35,177 nt of DNA, from the NCBI GenBank assembly GCA_027052175.1, contig JALUFE010000077.1, positions 1 to 35,177 of the forward strand. The letters run 5' to 3'. Both the position numbers and the translations under genes were made by a program. The notes under the pieces were generated by a model. The model ran no database searches, had not been told where the DNA came from, and saw only the letters and a list, made by a program, of their open reading frames with translations. Origin of the DNA: Helicobacteraceae bacterium. Lineage in GTDB: Bacteria; Campylobacterota; Campylobacteria; Campylobacterales; Sulfurimonadaceae. Below are positions 1 through 8,737 of the stretch, in pieces. The first letter of the stretch is position 1. Each line of letters opens with the position of its first letter.

Positions 1-89
1 TTAATCATTTAGTTATATGATTCGTATGTGTATAGTTACATATTGTAACAAAAGTCTTTTTGCTTTTATGTTTTGTATATATTTGTAAT

Positions 90-335
90 AGTTGTATGGT
101 AGGTAGAAAGCTCCTGGAAAGCCCGGACGGCCGCCATGCTAAGGACTTTGGTTCTCAAAGTCGAAAAATATGCAGATCGAGAGAGGCTTTAGGCGGCAGC
201 TTCTCGCCCTGTTTCCAAGGCTCAAACGAAGTCACCGACACACCGCCTCTCTACGGCATCCGCAATATGAAAATGTAGAACCCTCATATTGCAGTGATGC
301 GTACCGTCCAGGTACAGGATCGAATTCGATCCTTA
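90..335. ncRNA. Candidate structured RNA, family not recognised
   Basis: Dense complementarity: GACTTTG-GTTCT-CAAAGTC hairpin (~144-162); gagaggc (181-187) with gcctctc (245-251); GCATC-c-GCAATATGA ... TCATATTGC-agt-GATGC (256-300); GTACC-GTCCA-GGTAC (301-315); palindrome GGATCGAATTCGATCC (318-333). AT-rich promoter-like tract at ~50-85 on +, and TATAAT at ~345 on -, so strand is unresolved. Confidence 0.45.
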
Positions 336-370
336 AAGAAATTATACAGTAAGGAAGCTTGAATTTATGT

Positions 371-1027
371 TTAATTGGAGAGCTTTTTGGCTATTTGCAT
401 ACAGCTTTCGACAGTTGTGGCAGGAGAGATGATGCTTTTAATGTTCTCAGGCAATGCTTTTGCCGTCGTGCTGCCGATGACAATGACCTTTTGCGAAGGG
501 GAAAACACATGTGATTGCAGATAGCATTTTACACTTGAAGGAGAAGTGAAAATCAAGATGGCCTCGCTTGGGACTCTCGCTTCGAGGATATCTTTGGAGC
601 ATTCGGTTTTGTAAACGACAGCTTCGGTTATTTTGTATCCATCTTCCCGTAATTTTTCGGCAAAGTCGGAAGCGACTTTCTCTGCGCGCAAATAAAGCCA
701 TTTGATCTTTTTGGGATAGTGTTTGATGGCTTCATAAAGGGTGTCACCATACCCTTTGCCGGTTTGTAACACTTTTCCCCCTATACCTTCATACGCTGCA
801 GCGGTCGCTTTGGATATGCAAAGTGCCTTTTTGTCGATATAGTTCTCTTTTGGATACTGCTGCAAGGCTTTGACGGCTTGCTTGGATGTTAGAATCAGAT
901 AATCTACATCATTAAAATTGATATCGGACTTGAAAAAGGTAACAGAGAGTGAATTGATATGCACAGCATCGGGATGCGAAGAAACTGAAAAAAGATAGAT
1001 AGGAAGTTTTTGTGTTGAATTTTTCAT
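371..1027 (-). CDS. hemD: Uroporphyrinogen-III synthase (HemD)
   Basis: 218-aa ORF with HemD-like features (LILTSKQAVKAL, FTSPSSVKCYL, IGSTTAKAL). Confidence 0.85.
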   Translation of the reverse strand: MKNSTQKLPIYLFSVSSHPDAVHINSLSVTFFKSDINFNDVDYLILTSKQAVKALQQYPKENYIDKKALCISKATAAAYEGIGGKVLQTGKGYGDTLYEAIKHYPKKIKWLYLRAEKVASDFAEKLREDGYKITEAVVYKTECSKDILEARVPSEAILIFTSPSSVKCYLQSHVFSPSQKVIVIGSTTAKALPENIKSIISPATTVESCMQIAKKLSN

Positions 1028-1076
1028 AATATTTCTCGACCCAATCGTTCAAAGTGTGGTATAGATTGGAATGTTG

Positions 1077-1345
1077 ATTGCTCCATCAGGGGATTATTTG
1101 AATCATCAATGCTAGTGATTTTGTGCATAATCAAGGCAGTTTCTTGCAGGTGTAGCCGTAGCTACATCAAAAGGAACTAACGCAGAGTATGGACAAAAGC
1201 ACTGCACCCTTGGGGGAGAAAGATAAGGAGCGATCTGCAAATGCAAAAATCCTTGAATTAACCTGTTAGTCCTTCGTATTTTTACATTCACATCTCACTC
1301 CTTCTCTTTCTCTTGATGTTTCAAATAATCCCCTGATGGAGCAAT
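1077..1345. repeat. Inverted-repeat-bounded element (MITE-like or structured RNA)
   Basis: 1077-1102 ATTGCTCCATCAGGGGATTATTTGAA is the exact reverse complement of 1320-1345; with one mismatch the arms extend to 1077-1109 / 1313-1345 (32/33). Internal stems: 1216-1230/1298-1312 (14/15) and GGTGTAGC-CGTA-GCTACATC. Confidence 0.8.
1112..1291 (-). CDS. Hypothetical 59-aa ORF inside the inverted-repeat element
   Basis: GTG start preceded by AAGGAG with 6-nt spacing; translation VNVKIRRTNRLIQGFLHLQIAPYLSPPRVQCFCPYSALVPFDVATATPARNCLDYAQNH*. Below the 60-aa cutoff of the supplied track. Confidence 0.3.
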   Translation of the reverse strand: MNVKIRRTNRLIQGFLHLQIAPYLSPPRVQCFCPYSALVPFDVATATPARNCLDYAQNH

Positions 1346-1352
1346 AGGATAA

Positions 1353-1371
1353 GGCATAGTCAAACTATGCC
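1353..1371 (-). terminator. Possible terminator/attenuator downstream of guaA
   Basis: Perfect 8-bp hairpin GGCATAGT-CAA-ACTATGCC; on the minus strand it is followed by TTATCCTATT, only a weak U tract. Confidence 0.3.
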
Positions 1372-1413
1372 GTTCCTCAATCATTTCAAGATAGGCCAAA
1401 ATTTGAACGATTT

Positions 1414-2955
1414 TTATTCCCACTCGATTGTTGCAGGTGGCTTGGAGCTTATGTCGTAGACGACTCTGTTGATTCCGTCCACCTCGTTTATGATGCGTCT
1501 TGATATGCGTTCAAGCAGATCATGCGGAAGATGCGCAAAAGTCGCCGTCATTCCGTCCACCGCTTCGACGACACGGATCGCCACGGTATTGTCATAGGTT
1601 CTGTTATCCCCCATCACACCGACACTCTTGACATTCATAAGCACAGCAAACGCCTGCCATGTCTTGGTATAGTAGCCGCTCGCTTTGAGTTCGTCAAGTA
1701 GAATGACATCCGCTTCTCGAAGCAGATCGAGATCTTGCTCGTTGACCTCTCCCATAATACGGATCGCAAGACCCGGTCCAGGGAATGGATGGCGGTTGAC
1801 CATGGATTCTGGAAGGCCGAGTTCAAGACCGATCTTACGTACTTCATCCTTGAAGAGTTCGCGCAGCGGTTCAATCAGTTCGAAATCCATCCAGTCTGGC
1901 AGTCCGCCGACATTGTGGTGTGATTTGATTACTTCACTTGGGCCGTTGACGCTGACACTTTCGATGACATCGGGGTAGAGTGTCCCTTGAGCGAGGAACT
2001 TGATGCCGTCGTGTTTTTTCGCCTCCTCTTCAAAGACTTCTATAAAGGTATGCCCGATGATCTTTCTTTTCTGTTCGGGGTCGGTAACACCTTTGAGGCG
2101 GGTGAGAAATTTTTCTCTTGCATCAGCTACGATTAGAGGGACTTTGAGGTTGATCTTGAAGACTCGCTCAACCTCCTCACGTTCACCTTTGCGAAGTAAG
2201 CCGTTATCGACAAAGACGGGTACGAGCTGATCACCGATCGCTTCATAGAGCATTGCAGCTACGACGGAGCTGTCCACACCACCGCTGAGACCGCATAGTA
2301 CCTTTCCGTCACCCACTTTTTCGCGGATAAGCTTGATCTGCTCTTTTAAGAAGTGTTCCATTTTCCACTTTTCGGTTACACCGCATATATTACGCGCGAA
2401 GTTGCGAAGCATAAGATAACCCTCTTCGGAGTGGTTGACTTCCGGGTGGAACTGGAATGCAAAAACTTTTTTGTCCATGTTCGCAATGGCAGCGTATGGT
2501 GAGTTGTCACTGACAGCGATAACCTCGAATCCTTCAGGGAGAGTCTCGACTCTGTCACTGTGACTCATCCAGACTATGCGGTTGTCGTCACAATCCTTGA
2601 AGATCGGATTGTCCGGTTTTACAATGTGAAGCTCTGCTTTGCCGTATTCATGATGATCGCTGCGGATAACACTGCCGCCAAAATCAACGGCGATACGCTG
2701 CATTCCGTAGCAAATACCAAGGATCGGAAGACCCATATCATAGACCGCTTTGTCCACTTCATAGGCGTCTTTGGCATAGACCGACGACGGTCCGCCACTG
2801 AAGATGATCCCTTTTGGGTTTTTCTTTTTTATGTCCTCCGCTTTTGTGTAGTAGGGGAGGATTTCGCAGTAAATCTCCTGCTCACGCAGTCTTCGTGCTA
2901 TAAGCTGAGTGTATTGCGATCCAAAATCAAGAACGATAATGCTCACATTTGTCAT
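1414..2955 (-). CDS. guaA: GMP synthase (glutamine-hydrolysing)
   Basis: 513 aa; GATase motif GICYGMQ, PP-loop [13 protein letters not shown]-terminal PATIEWE. Confidence 0.98.
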   Translation of the reverse strand: MTNVSIIVLDFGSQYTQLIARRLREQEIYCEILPYYTKAEDIKKKNPKGIIFSGGPSSVYAKDAYEVDKAVYDMGLPILGICYGMQRIAVDFGGSVIRSDHHEYGKAELHIVKPDNPIFKDCDDNRIVWMSHSDRVETLPEGFEVIAVSDNSPYAAIANMDKKVFAFQFHPEVNHSEEGYLMLRNFARNICGVTEKWKMEHFLKEQIKLIREKVGDGKVLCGLSGGVDSSVVAAMLYEAIGDQLVPVFVDNGLLRKGEREEVERVFKINLKVPLIVADAREKFLTRLKGVTDPEQKRKIIGHTFIEVFEEEAKKHDGIKFLAQGTLYPDVIESVSVNGPSEVIKSHHNVGGLPDWMDFELIEPLRELFKDEVRKIGLELGLPESMVNRHPFPGPGLAIRIMGEVNEQDLDLLREADVILLDELKASGYYTKTWQAFAVLMNVKSVGVMGDNRTYDNTVAIRVVEAVDGMTATFAHLPHDLLERISRRIINEVDGINRVVYDISSKPPATIEWE

Positions 2956-3015
2956 GATAAGTAGCCTTTTGGAGGAAAAATAGTTGCGTAATGATAACGA
3001 AATGTAGATTAAAGT

Positions 3016-3098
3016 AGGTTTTAGGTTTCAGGTTTCAGGTTTCAGGTGCTGATAATGATTATCTGTTTTCTGAAACCTGAATCCTGATCTCTGAAATC
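3016..3098. repeat. Short tandem heptads (AGGTTTC)n followed by an inverted degenerate block
   Basis: AGGTTTT AGGTTTC AGGTTTC AGGTTTC AGGT, then CTGAAACCTGAATCCTGATCTCTGAAATCCT about 30 nt later, between the 3' end of nhaD and the 5' end of guaA. Confidence 0.75.
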
Positions 3099-4412
3099 CT
3101 AATACAACCCCATTATCTCAAACTGCACATACCAGATGGCAATGGAGAGAATATAACCCGCAAGGACGGTCCATCCGAATTTCATATGGCTTCCAAACGT
3201 ATAGATACCGCGAAGTCGTCCCATCACACCGACACCTGCAGCGGAACCAAAACTGATCAGGCTCCCTCCTATCCCTGCAGTCATCGTTACAAGCATCCAC
3301 TCATCCGTTCCCATGCTCGGGGAAGACTTGAGGATCGCACTCATGACAGGTACGTTGTCTATGATGGCGGAGATGAAACCGACACCGATGTTGGCCGTTG
3401 TCGCTCCAACAAGCTGGTAGAGATGATGGACATATTCGAGATATCCCAGAAAATGCAGGGCACCCACTGCCGAGAGGATACCGAAGAAGAAGAGGAGCGT
3501 ATCGTTTTCGACTTTTTGCATGTTGACGTAGATATCAAGTTTTTGTTTTCCGCTTTTTGCAAGATGGATGGAAAAAAGTTTCAGTAGTGCCAGACCGAAC
3601 ATCATGCCCCACATTGCCGGAAAGTGAAAAAACTGGTGTCCAAGGACTGCGATAACGATCGTGCCGATACCGAGATAAACCACACCCATTCCGCCATCTT
3701 TGAGGAGAGGCTTTTTCTCTGTTGCAGGATCGAAATGCGGCTCGCCTTTTGGGACGCTCATACTGAGTAAAAATGCCGTAAGTATCCAGCCCAGGAGTGA
3801 TGCAGGGAAAAGGTAGAGAAAGTCGACAAATTCCCCTTTTCCTGCTGTCCATGCCATCAATGTCGTGATATCTCCAAAGGGAGACCACGCACCGCCCGCA
3901 TTGGCGGCAACGACGATATTGATGGCACCGGGAACGAGAAAGTTGATCTTCTCTTTATCGATCGTAAAGAGCACAGTCGAGAGAATGAGCGCAGTTGTAA
4001 GGTTGTCGGCGACCGGCGAGATGAAAAATGCCAGAAGACCCGTCAGCCAAAAGAGCTTTTTGTAGCTGTATCCCTTGGAGACGAGTTTGAATTTCATCAG
4101 ATCGAAAACGCCCCGTTCAATGAGCGTTTCGATATAGGTCATGGCAACAAGCAGGAAGAAGAATATCTCTGCGATTTCGAGGATAAGCCCCTCTAGTTCA
4201 TGATGCAGCGGCTTTGGATCGAGGCCATTGATGCCGTAGTAGATCCCGATCAGCATGAACATCGAAGTTCCGGCAAAAAGAGCTGGTTTTGCCTTGTTTA
4301 TCTCATATTTTTCCTCTGTAGCGATGAAATAATACGCTATTACAAATACTGCCAGACTTAACCAGCCGACCCATGTGGTTGCCAGGTTGACGGTTTCTAT
4401 CGCTTCATGCAT
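3099..4412 (-). CDS. nhaD: NhaD-type sodium:proton antiporter
   Basis: 437-aa polytopic membrane protein; FFISPVADNLTTALILS, NAGGAWSPFGDITTLMAW, SAIIDNVPVMSAI. Confidence 0.9.
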   Translation of the reverse strand: MHEAIETVNLATTWVGWLSLAVFVIAYYFIATEEKYEINKAKPALFAGTSMFMLIGIYYGINGLDPKPLHHELEGLILEIAEIFFFLLVAMTYIETLIERGVFDLMKFKLVSKGYSYKKLFWLTGLLAFFISPVADNLTTALILSTVLFTIDKEKINFLVPGAINIVVAANAGGAWSPFGDITTLMAWTAGKGEFVDFLYLFPASLLGWILTAFLLSMSVPKGEPHFDPATEKKPLLKDGGMGVVYLGIGTIVIAVLGHQFFHFPAMWGMMFGLALLKLFSIHLAKSGKQKLDIYVNMQKVENDTLLFFFGILSAVGALHFLGYLEYVHHLYQLVGATTANIGVGFISAIIDNVPVMSAILKSSPSMGTDEWMLVTMTAGIGGSLISFGSAAGVGVMGRLRGIYTFGSHMKFGWTVLAGYILSIAIWYVQFEIMGLY

Positions 4413-5856
4413 CCTTCTTCTCCTTGATATAATGCACTCCTATGGAGCGCTCTCTTTTGAGTGCCGCCAGGACGATTTCTCTGGCTGTCAGCAAACGAAA
4501 TTTCAATAGTTTACCAATTTTTTCATTTAAAAGAGCATTAATCTCTTCGAGTGCTTCGTCTAAACCTTCACGTGTGCGAATAACTCCCACCTTCTCCCAC
4601 ATGATCTTGCGCAGCAGATTTTTCTTGGCTTTGTCATCTTTGAAACTCATCACCTCTTCCGTTACGCCGAAGTGGCGAAGAGAAACATCCTCGTCAGTCG
4701 CAAGAATCCGTTCTGCGGCACGCTTGGAGAAGACCATCGCTTCTAAAAGTGAATTCGAAGCAAGGCGGTTGGCACCATGGACGCAAGTGGATGCCACCTC
4801 TCCGACGGCATAGAGTCCCTTGATGTTTGGAACGGCACCGTCTAAGTCCGTTTTGATACCGCCTATGGCATAGTGAAAGGCCGGAGAGATGGGGACGCGC
4901 TGTGAAGGTACATTGTAGCCGATGGCATGAAACTTTTTGTAGATATTTGGAAAACGGTGCATAAAGTACATTTCGTCGAAATTGGACATGTTGAGATAGA
5001 CTTTTGACCCTGTTCTGGCGACATAGTCGAAAATGCTCTTACTGACGATATCACGGGAAGCAAGCTCTCCCCGCTTATCATAATCGAATAAAAAGCGTCG
5101 TCCCTCTTCGTCTTCTATCGTCGCTCCTTCACCACGAAGCGCTTCTGTCAGGAGCATCTTTTGTGCGAGATTGGAGTTGACGAAGACGGTCGGATGAAAC
5201 TGCATCATTTCCATATTTTCCAGTGCAATGCCTTTTTCAACGCAAAGTCCTTGCATATCGGCACTGATGGTAGGCGCATTGGTATGGTATTCGTAGAGAC
5301 TGCCGACACCTCCGGAGGCAAGGATGACGTTCTTTGCGTAGATATTGCGCAATTTTCTATTTTCGAGTACCGTTACGCCGTAACATCTGTCGTTTTCTAT
5401 GAGCAGATCGACGACACGGGTGTTGCCGAGCATGGGATGAGGGTTTTTTTCAAGCAAAAAGTAGTGGATGTAACGTCCCGTCGCATCACCGCCCGCATGG
5501 AGAATGCGCTCGGTCGAGTGGGCCGCTTCTTTCGTGTAAAGAAGATTGCCGTTTTCATCTTTGTCGAACTCAAATCCCATTACTATGAGTTCATCGATGA
5601 CTTTTCGGGAGTTTTTGCTGAGAACTTCGACAGCTTTTTTGTCGCAAAGCCCCGCTCCTGCTTCAAGTGTGTCATGTATATGGTAGGGGATATCGGCTTC
5701 ATTTTTTGCCAGTGCGACACCGCCCTGGGCATAGAAGCTGTTGCATTTGAATGCTTCGCGCTTGTTGATGATAAGGACTTTTTTCTCCTTAGGTATATGG
5801 GCGGCGGCGTAAAGCCCCGCAAGGCCGCTGCCAACGATGATGATGTCATAGGTCAT
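4405..5856 (-). CDS. nadB: L-aspartate oxidase
   Basis: 483 aa; FAD-binding GSGLAGLYAA, FYAQGGVALA, HSTERILHAGGDATG, GEVASTCVHGANRLASNSLLEAMVF. Confidence 0.95.
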   Translation of the reverse strand: MTYDIIIVGSGLAGLYAAAHIPKEKKVLIINKREAFKCNSFYAQGGVALAKNEADIPYHIHDTLEAGAGLCDKKAVEVLSKNSRKVIDELIVMGFEFDKDENGNLLYTKEAAHSTERILHAGGDATGRYIHYFLLEKNPHPMLGNTRVVDLLIENDRCYGVTVLENRKLRNIYAKNVILASGGVGSLYEYHTNAPTISADMQGLCVEKGIALENMEMMQFHPTVFVNSNLAQKMLLTEALRGEGATIEDEEGRRFLFDYDKRGELASRDIVSKSIFDYVARTGSKVYLNMSNFDEMYFMHRFPNIYKKFHAIGYNVPSQRVPISPAFHYAIGGIKTDLDGAVPNIKGLYAVGEVASTCVHGANRLASNSLLEAMVFSKRAAERILATDEDVSLRHFGVTEEVMSFKDDKAKKNLLRKIMWEKVGVIRTREGLDEALEEINALLNEKIGKLLKFRLLTAREIVLAALKRERSIGVHYIKEKKDA

Positions 5857-5993
5857 TGTTTACTCTTTTTTGGATGGATGATGACGGTGACGTTGTCATC
5901 TATCTGCTCTTCATAATAGGGAGCTTTTTTGTAGCCGCATCCGTTGAAGTTTAATAAAACTGTAGCTATAATAAGCGGATGAAAAAGGCGCAT
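5853..5993 (-). CDS. Small lipoprotein, LptM/YifL-like
   Basis: 46-aa ORF absent from the track: [46 protein letters not shown]. Short hydrophobic N-terminus, lipobox-like NGC, GCGYKxxPYY resembling GCGLKGPLYFP of E. coli YifL. Its TGA overlaps the nadB ATG (ATGA). Confidence 0.6.
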   Translation of the reverse strand: MRLFHPLIIATVLLNFNGCGYKKAPYYEEQIDDNVTVIIHPKKSKQ

Positions 5994-6416
5994 GATATTC
6001 TCTCTTCCTTGCAAAATCAACCTCAGTTTCGAAAATTACATAACGTTCGTTGTATAGAGAGGATCCTCTCCGTTTTCCTGCCTGCGGTGCAGCGTTTTGT
6101 CGATTTTGGATATATCAAGAACGATACGCTCTTTGTCGTACTCAACCACAACGCCGGCAAACAAGAGTTCGATAATAATATAAAAATGATTAAAGATCTG
6201 TTAAAGAGCGTCAAGATAGAGGAGTGCGAAGGAGTGCGCTTCTCACAGATCAAGGCCTTTGTGACTAACAGACCAAGACGTAAACAAGAGAGAAAAAAAG
6301 AGACCGTTCCTTTTTACGAAGAGCGCTCGCGCGGGGAGTTCGATATTGAGATGATCAAAGATATGGAGCTGAGAAATATCGCTAAAGAGATACGTGAGAT
6401 CGTTAAAAATGGATAG
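5979..6416 (+). CDS. DUF721/DciA-like protein
   Basis: 145-aa ORF with DUF721-like layout (short helical N-terminus, then [33 protein letters not shown]); placed directly before uvrC. Confidence 0.5.
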   Translation: MKKAHDILSSLQNQPQFRKLHNVRCIERILSVFLPAVQRFVDFGYIKNDTLFVVLNHNAGKQEFDNNIKMIKDLLKSVKIEECEGVRFSQIKAFVTNRPRRKQERKKETVPFYEERSRGEFDIEMIKDMELRNIAKEIREIVKNG

Positions 6417-8217
6417 AGAAGCGTTAGAAAAGAAGATAAAAAATCTTCCAAAACAGCCGGGAGTCTATCAGTACTTCGATGAAAAGGGCAGGCTGTTGTA
6501 TGTCGGTAAAGCTAAAAACCTCGCCAATCGAGTCAAAAGTTACTGGAGTTTTTCGCCGCTTCGTCCAAGCTCCAACCTTTCGTTGCGCATCAAAAAGATG
6601 ATCAGCGAAGCGGTGAATCTGGAGTATATCGTCGTCAAAACGGAACATGATGCGCTGCTTTTGGAAAACTCGCTTATAAAGCAGCTCAATCCCAAGTACA
6701 ACATTCTGCTGCGGGATGACAAAACCTACCCCTATATCTATATAGATCGTTCAGAGGAGTATCCTCGCTTCGATATCACAAGAAAGATTATCGATTCCAA
6801 GGATATCAAGTATTACGGCCCCTATTCGGTAGGAGCACGCGATATACTCGACTCGATCTACGAGCTTTGCAGACTCGTGCAGAAAAAATCCTGTCTCAAA
6901 GGGGGCAAAGCATGTTTGTTCTACCAGATCAAAAAGTGTCTTGCCCCGTGTGAGAAGAGAGTACCAAAAGAGATATACGACAAAGAGGTGGCAAAAGCCG
7001 ACGGCTATATCAAGGATAAAAAAGCACTTGTAAAAAAGCTGCAAGAAAGGATGACGTTTTATGCCGAGGAGATGCGTTTTGAGGAGGCTGCGGAACTGAG
7101 AGACCGTATCGAACGCATAGAACGCAGTAGTATCCGCAGCGATATCGATCTGGCAAGCAGTGAGAATTACGACATCTTCGTTGTACGTTACGATGATGTA
7201 CGGGCTGCGATGGTACGTGTTTTTATGCGAGAAGGGAAGATCGTCTCCAGTAGTTCGGATACAATTATGATAAAAGAGAATTTCGATGATAAAGAGCTGC
7301 TTTCACGATCCATTCTCAATTTCTACGCTTATACCAAGCCGCCTGTTGTTGCTCCTATTCTTGTCAATCTTGAACTGGAAGATGCAGAACTGATCGAGGA
7401 GTATCTTACAAAAGAGTTTGGGAAAAGGGCGCGCATAGCAGTACCAAGGCGCGGTGTGAAGAAGCAGCTTGTCAATCTCGCACTCCTCAATGCCGAAGAG
7501 ATCCTCAGACAGGCAAAAACCAAAAAGCAAAACCGCATCGAAGAGGAGATCAAAGAGCTTTTTGATTTACAGCATACGCCGCAGCGCATCGAATGCTTCG
7601 ATAACTCGCATCTTGCAGGCAAAGCGACAGTCGGGGCGATGGTGGTCTGGGAAGAGGGCGGATTTAAAAAGAGCGAATACCGCCACTATCATCTCGAAGC
7701 GAAAGATGAGTATGCGCAGATGCGAGAGATGCTTGTGCGTCGCGTAGAGAGTTTCAAGACCAAGCCACCACCCGATCTGTGGGTGATCGACGGCGGTGCG
7801 ACACTGCTGAAACTTGCAAACGACATCATTCAAAGCAGCGGTGCGAACGTCGATGTGATCGCCATCGCCAAAGAGAAGATCGATGCCAAGGCGCATCGTG
7901 CCAAAGGAAAAGCCAGGGATCTCATCCATACAAAAGAGGGAGAGATGCATCTTAAAGAGAGTGACAAACGGCTGCATTTCATTCAGCGGCTGCGTGACGA
8001 AGCACACCGTTTTGCCATTACGTTTCATAAAAAAACGAAGTTGAAACTCGATAAAGAGAGTGAACTACTCAAGCTCAAAGGTATTTCAGAAGCGAAAGTA
8101 AAAAAGCTCATCAATTATTTTGGAACGTTCGAGGCTGTAAAAGCAGCTTCATTGGAGGAGATTAGTACAATTGTAAACAGTAAAGATGCAAAAATTATAA
8201 AAAAAATGTACGGATAA
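6409..8217 (+). CDS. uvrC: Excinuclease ABC subunit C
   Basis: GIY-YIG N-terminus (QPGVYQYFD...[10 protein letters not shown]), UVR motif, RNase H-like [11 protein letters not shown]-terminal HhH. ORF opens at GTG 6394, but ATG 6409 (MDREALEKK) overlaps the upstream stop and is more likely. Confidence 0.97.
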   Translation: MDREALEKKIKNLPKQPGVYQYFDEKGRLLYVGKAKNLANRVKSYWSFSPLRPSSNLSLRIKKMISEAVNLEYIVVKTEHDALLLENSLIKQLNPKYNILLRDDKTYPYIYIDRSEEYPRFDITRKIIDSKDIKYYGPYSVGARDILDSIYELCRLVQKKSCLKGGKACLFYQIKKCLAPCEKRVPKEIYDKEVAKADGYIKDKKALVKKLQERMTFYAEEMRFEEAAELRDRIERIERSSIRSDIDLASSENYDIFVVRYDDVRAAMVRVFMREGKIVSSSSDTIMIKENFDDKELLSRSILNFYAYTKPPVVAPILVNLELEDAELIEEYLTKEFGKRARIAVPRRGVKKQLVNLALLNAEEILRQAKTKKQNRIEEEIKELFDLQHTPQRIECFDNSHLAGKATVGAMVVWEEGGFKKSEYRHYHLEAKDEYAQMREMLVRRVESFKTKPPPDLWVIDGGATLLKLANDIIQSSGANVDVIAIAKEKIDAKAHRAKGKARDLIHTKEGEMHLKESDKRLHFIQRLRDEAHRFAITFHKKTKLKLDKESELLKLKGISEAKVKKLINYFGTFEAVKAASLEEISTIVNSKDAKIIKKMYG

Positions 8218-8308
8218 GAAGACTTTATATGGATTTGTGATATATTAAGGGCACGAACTGAAATATTTCGTTGAAACGCGATTTGGAAATATATAAGAAG
8301 GTAAAGAG

Positions 8309-8737
8309 ATGGGGAAGATAACACCGGTTGACGAAGAGTTCCGTTTCGATAATGAGGGTGTTCTGGTTAGCCAGACGGATAAAGAGGGTATCATTACCTA
8401 TGCCAACAAACGTTTTCGGGATGTATCCGGTTACACTTATGATGAATTGATCGGAAAGCCGCACAGTATCGTGCGCCATCCGGATATGCCGCGTATTACG
8501 TTCGCGAAGATGTGGGATACGATACAAAGTGCTCAGGTCTTTAACGGCACTATCAAAAATATGCGTAAAGACGGCAGGTACTATTGGGTGGATTTAGAGA
8601 TACTGCCCATAAAAAACGAAGAAAGTCAAATCACGGGATATATAGCTGTGGCCCGTTCTGCCTCAAGAAAAGATATAGAGGAGAACGAAGAACTCTATAA
8701 AAGGATGCGAGAAGCTGAGAGAGAAGGGGGAGCATAA
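8309..8737 (+). CDS. Stand-alone PAS domain protein (Aer-like PAS)
   Basis: 142 aa; TDKEGIITYANKRFRDVSGYTYDELIGKPHSIVRHPDMPRITFAKMW, including the VRHPDMP signature of Aer-type PAS domains; no output domain. Confidence 0.85.
   Translation: MGKITPVDEEFRFDNEGVLVSQTDKEGIITYANKRFRDVSGYTYDELIGKPHSIVRHPDMPRITFAKMWDTIQSAQVFNGTIKNMRKDGRYYWVDLEILPIKNEESQITGYIAVARSASRKDIEENEELYKRMREAEREGGA

Noticed and set aside
60-278. ORF of 72 aa at the window start
   Set aside because: Composition and dense hairpin pairing fit structured RNA better; no recognisable protein features.
90-335. RNase P RNA call based on GGAAAGCCCGGAC
   Set aside because: Too short, no CR-V ACAGAA partner and no P2/P3-like region.
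3016-3098. CRISPR-like array
   Set aside because: Seven-base head-to-tail units without spacers; simple tandem repeat.
8243-8254. tattaagggcac shared with 17606-17617
   Set aside because: A 12-mer shared once is expected by chance in 35 kb; no further similarity around it.
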